This document shows, piece by piece, positions 61,673 to 64,000 of a stretch of DNA of 64,000 nucleotides. Source of the DNA: Streptomyces seoulensis (GTDB lineage: Bacteria; Actinomycetota; Actinomycetes; Streptomycetales; Streptomycetaceae); assembly GCA_013364255.1 (NCBI GenBank), contig CP054936.1, positions 868,001-932,000 on the forward strand. Reading direction: 5' to 3'. The notes beneath the pieces were generated by a model. It was not told where the DNA came from, did not search any database, and saw only the letters and a list, made by a program, of their open reading frames with translations. Position 1 is the stretch's first letter. Every line of letters starts with the position of its first letter. The translations under genes were made by a program, and so were the position numbers.

Positions 61673-61718
61673 CGCCGTCACTCTCCACACCGGATCACAG
61701 CACCTCAGGGGGCGGAAC

Positions 61719-62435
61719 ATGGGACACGGCTGGCAGGGCGTCGCCCTCAGGCTCATGCGCGGCCAGGACTTCACGTTCACCGTGCGGTCGAACGAGCGGA
61801 TCTCCGAGCGTCTGCACCGGCTGTCCTTCGGCGACGGCGGCATGCTGCGGGCGACCGGGACACACCCCACGATGTGGGTACGGCTCTGGTTCGACGACGA
61901 CGGGCGCCCCCACCAGCGGGCCTACACCCTGGTGGACCCGGACCCCGCCGAAGGGACCTTCGGCATGGACTTCGTCCTGCACGCGGGGCGCGCCGGCGAC
62001 TGGGCCCGCGCCGCCCGCCCCGGCGACACGATCGAAGCCACCGTGCAGGGCTCGGAGTTCACGCTGCCGGACCCGCCGCCCTCGCAGCTCCTGGTGATCG
62101 GCGACGCCGCGTCACGGCCCGCCATCGACTCCCTGCTGGAATCGGCGCCCTCGGTCCCGGCCACCATCTGGTTCGAGACCTCCGACCCCTCCGACGCCGA
62201 CGGCTTCCCGCGCCGGGACGGCCCCGGCCGCCGGGTCGTGCGGGTCCCCCGGCAGGACGGCGGCGACCGGCTGGTCGAGGCCGTGCGGTCGAGTCTGCCG
62301 GCACACCTGGACCCCGACGCCTACGTGTGGATCGCCTGCGACACGGCCACCACCCGCAAGCTCGCCGCCTTCGTCCGCAGACAACTCGGCGTGCCCAGGG
62401 AGCGGTTGCACGCACTGGGGTACTGGCGCGCCTGA
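61719..62435 (+). CDS. siderophore-interacting protein (ferric-siderophore reductase)
   Basis: SIP-family flavoprotein of 238 residues that reduces siderophore-bound iron inside the cell with NAD(P)H. The FAD-binding barrel ends with QRAYTLVDPDP (the R-x-Y-T motif) and FVLHAGRAGDWA. The NAD(P)-domain shows LLVIGDAASRPAIDSLL and the C-terminal YVWIACDTATTRKLAAFVR and Y-W-R-A. ATG 61719 follows AGGGGGCGG. Together with the iron-box DUF2470 gene and the FecCD island at 34 kb it completes uptake and release steps, although the loci are 23 kb apart. Confidence 0.9.
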   Translation: MGHGWQGVALRLMRGQDFTFTVRSNERISERLHRLSFGDGGMLRATGTHPTMWVRLWFDDDGRPHQRAYTLVDPDPAEGTFGMDFVLHAGRAGDWARAARPGDTIEATVQGSEFTLPDPPPSQLLVIGDAASRPAIDSLLESAPSVPATIWFETSDPSDADGFPRRDGPGRRVVRVPRQDGGDRLVEAVRSSLPAHLDPDAYVWIACDTATTRKLAAFVRRQLGVPRERLHALGYWRA

Positions 62436-62478
62436 ACCGCGGCGCCCCACGCCCGGCGGTGCGCACCGGGGCGGTCCG

Positions 62479-63354
62479 TCAGGCCCGCTGCGGCACGACC
62501 GCCACCGGGCACCGCGCGTGGTGCAGCAACGCGTGCGCCGTACGGCCCAGTTGGAGCCCGAGCTGTCCCGTCCCGCGCCGCGCTCCGACGATCACCAGAT
62601 CGGCGGCGGCCGAGCGGTCCACGAGCACCCGGTGCGCCGGCCCCTCCACGGTCGCCCGGCGCACCCGGACCGCCGGGTGGTCGGCCGCCGCCGCGCTCAG
62701 CAGCTCCTCCAGAAGGGCGGCGGCCCGCTCCTCGTACCCGAGGGGCGGGTTCTCCGGCGGCGCCGCCGCCCGCCCGGCCGTCGGCAGGGGGGTGCGCCAG
62801 GCCCGTACGACGTCGAGGACGCAGCCGCGCGTCTCCGCCTCCTGGAACGCGAAGCGCACCGCCTCGGCAGCGCTGTCCGGACCGCCGGCGCCGAGCAGGA
62901 GCCGCTCGTGCGCCCCGGTCACGCCCGGGCCGTCGCCGCGGACGACCAGCACCGGGCAGCGCGCCCGGGCCGCCACCGCCAGGCTCACCGAACCCAGCAG
63001 CAGCCCCTTCAGCCCCCCGCGCCCGCGCGAGCCGATGACCAGCGCGGAAGCGGTGTCGCCCGCGTCCACCAGGGCGGAGACCGCGTCCTCGGGGAGGATG
63101 TCCGTGCTCGCCTTCACATCCGGGTCACGCCGCCGGGCCCGCTCCAGCGCGGAGGCGACCAGGTGCTCGGCCATCACCTGCTCCGAGGGCCGGTCCGTGC
63201 CGCCGGTGGGCACCACGCCCTCGTAGCGCTCCCAGAGGGACGCCTAGACCAGCCGCAGCGGCAGGTGCCGGCGGGCGGCCTCGTCCACCGCCCAGTCGAC
63301 CGCCGTCAGACTCGGACCCGATCCGTCCACACCCACGGTCAGGGGCTCCTCCAT
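62479..63354 (-). pseudogene. universal stress protein gene interrupted by an in-frame TAG
   Basis: Tandem UspA protein. From ATG 63354 the frame reads MEEPLTVGVDGSGPSLTAV, then 17 more residues up to LRLV, and meets TAG at codon 37 (63244-63246). The same frame continues with ASLWERYEG and the rest of both Usp domains to 62479. Family members read LRLV-Y/H-ASLWERYE, so a Tyr codon (TAC or TAT) one base away from TAG is the likely origin. The second domain is intact, with the ATP-binding GARRGTGQLGLQLGRTA. A restart at GTG 63216 would lack the first ATP-binding strand. It may be a true pseudogene or a sequencing error. Confidence 0.82.
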
Positions 63355-63552
63355 CGCGACCACCGCCTCGCCTCTCGCCCCGGCTGCCGCTCGTGCGGCA
63401 GGTCCTTCTCCTGTCACCGTCGCACCCGGCGCGGCACCGGACGAGAACGGTTCGGCCCCTCTTCGGGGACGCCCGGCCCCCTCCCGTACCCGGGACGTTG
63501 GGCCCTCTTCCGCCGGCCCCGGGACGTGCGGCCCGCTCCTCTGGTCCGGGAG
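63355..63552. other. gap between Usp pseudogene and CBS-BON gene
   Basis: 198 bp without gene, repeat or clear hairpin. It should hold the promoter of the Usp gene; I recognise no box. Confidence 0.4.
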
Positions 63553-63999
63553 TCAGCCGTCGGTCAGGTCCGGTTCGAGGACGGGGCGGCGGCGCGGGCC
63601 GGCGATCGTGGAGCGTACGTCCACGACGCCCTCCACCGAGCCGACCAGACGGACGGCGAGCGGCACCAGCGAGGTGTCGGCGACGTGGCCGCTGAGGGTG
63701 ACCACCCCGTCGCGCACCTCCACGTCCACCGCGTCGAAGGGGACCGGGAAGCGGCCGGCGACGATCTGCCGCCGTACCTCCTCGGCGATGTCGTCGTCCC
63801 CGCGCAGGAACACCTTCAGCAGGTCGGAACGGCTCACGATGCCCTTGAGCAGCCCCTCGCCGTCGACGACGGGCAGCCGTTTGACGCCGTGCCGGGCCAT
63901 GAGCCGGGCGGCGCGGGCCAAGGTGGCGTCGGCGCTCACGGTGACGGCGGGGACGGTCGCCAGGTCCCGGGCGGTCACCGCCCGCGCCTTGTCCGCCCC
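63553..63999 (-). CDS. CBS-BON domain protein (5' end outside window)
   Basis: The C-terminal part of a protein with CBS and BON domains. The visible CBS motif (ARDLATVPAVTVSADATLARAARLMARHGVKRLPVVDGEGLLKGIVSRSDLL in pattern) binds adenosine nucleotides in relatives. A BON domain follows (about 75-125 of the visible part: VDVEVRDGVVTLSGHV). The frame is open to the right edge with residues GADKARA ahead of the GTG at 63978, so a first CBS copy probably lies outside. Actinomycete CBS-BON genes cluster with universal stress genes under dormancy or redox control, which fits its neighbour. Confidence 0.85.
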   Translation of the reverse strand, partial: GADKARAVTARDLATVPAVTVSADATLARAARLMARHGVKRLPVVDGEGLLKGIVSRSDLLKVFLRGDDDIAEEVRRQIVAGRFPVPFDAVDVEVRDGVVTLSGHVADTSLVPLAVRLVGSVEGVVDVRSTIAGPRRRPVLEPDLTDG

Positions 64000-64000
64000 G

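Noticed and set aside
62479..63216. Universal stress protein as an intact gene starting at GTG 63216
   Set aside because: It would lack the first ATP-binding strand, while codons upstream of the TAG encode exactly that strand in the same frame.

Overview
The window is chromosomal DNA from a high-GC actinomycete, almost certainly a Streptomyces. Third codon positions are nearly all G or C, TetR, MarR, LacI, LuxR, LysR, AraC, XRE and Lrp regulators are dense, secreted proteins often carry twin-arginine or lipobox signals, DmdR1/IdeR-type iron boxes are present, and rare in-frame TTA codons (the bldA target) mark three genes. No rRNA, tRNA, insertion sequence, phage or CRISPR array was recognised. 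The density of regulators, transporters and secreted enzymes suggests an accessory rather than a core region.

Layout. 1-4.6 kb: a MarR regulator (cut by the left edge), a DHA2 drug exporter and a YceI protein; the last two both carry carboxypeptidase-regulatory-like beta-sandwich domains. 4.5-11.5 kb: an epimerase-type reductase, a Tat-exported 5'-nucleotidase, a lamin-tail secreted protein, a TetR/quinone-oxidoreductase divergon and a GNAT acetyltransferase. 11.5-24.1 kb: a carbohydrate-use block. It holds a CBM-flanked clan-A glycosidase, a secreted DUF1996 protein, a GH3 and a GH1 beta-glucosidase, and a sugar ABC importer with its LacI repressor in the order lacI-SBP-permease-permease-GH1, as in the ceb (cellobiose) locus. 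The lacI promoter and the glycosidase promoter share an AGAGCGCTCT palindrome.

24.3-29.3 kb: a ProC-like reductase, an NmrA-like protein, an operon of a histidine-rich peptide, an ECF-like sigma factor and a helical-repeat protein (with a TTA codon in its first gene), a DUF574 methyltransferase and a CsbD stress protein. 29.4-38.7 kb: an iron/siderophore island with two exporter-type ABC half-transporters that divide the catalytic motifs between them, an AraC regulator, two FecCD permeases and two binding lipoproteins. It has two iron boxes and no FecE-type ATPase. A third iron box at 60.9 kb controls a DUF2470 protein and a siderophore-interacting flavoprotein.

38.9-46 kb: a TetR/LAL-LuxR divergon with a two-site operator (the LuxR gene has a TTA codon), two alpha/beta hydrolases and a quinone oxidoreductase preceded by a 36-bp tandem repeat. 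46.1-50.4 kb: a small secreted I36-type protein, then a 1252-residue secreted protein that joins a pectate-lyase-like beta-helix, a CdtB-family (cytolethal distending toxin) nuclease domain and a ricin-like lectin tail, with a TTA codon in its signal peptide. This is the most unusual gene in the window. 50.5-64 kb: an XRE/BenE divergon over a 34-bp palindrome, a DUF211/VIT-like pair with an apparent 3' frameshift, a second enolase, a shrunken MshC/cysteinyl-tRNA-synthetase-like protein, a ketopantoate reductase/LysR divergon, a DUF4097 lipoprotein, a Lrp/EamA divergon, a universal-stress-protein gene broken by an in-frame TAG, and a CBS-BON protein cut by the right edge.
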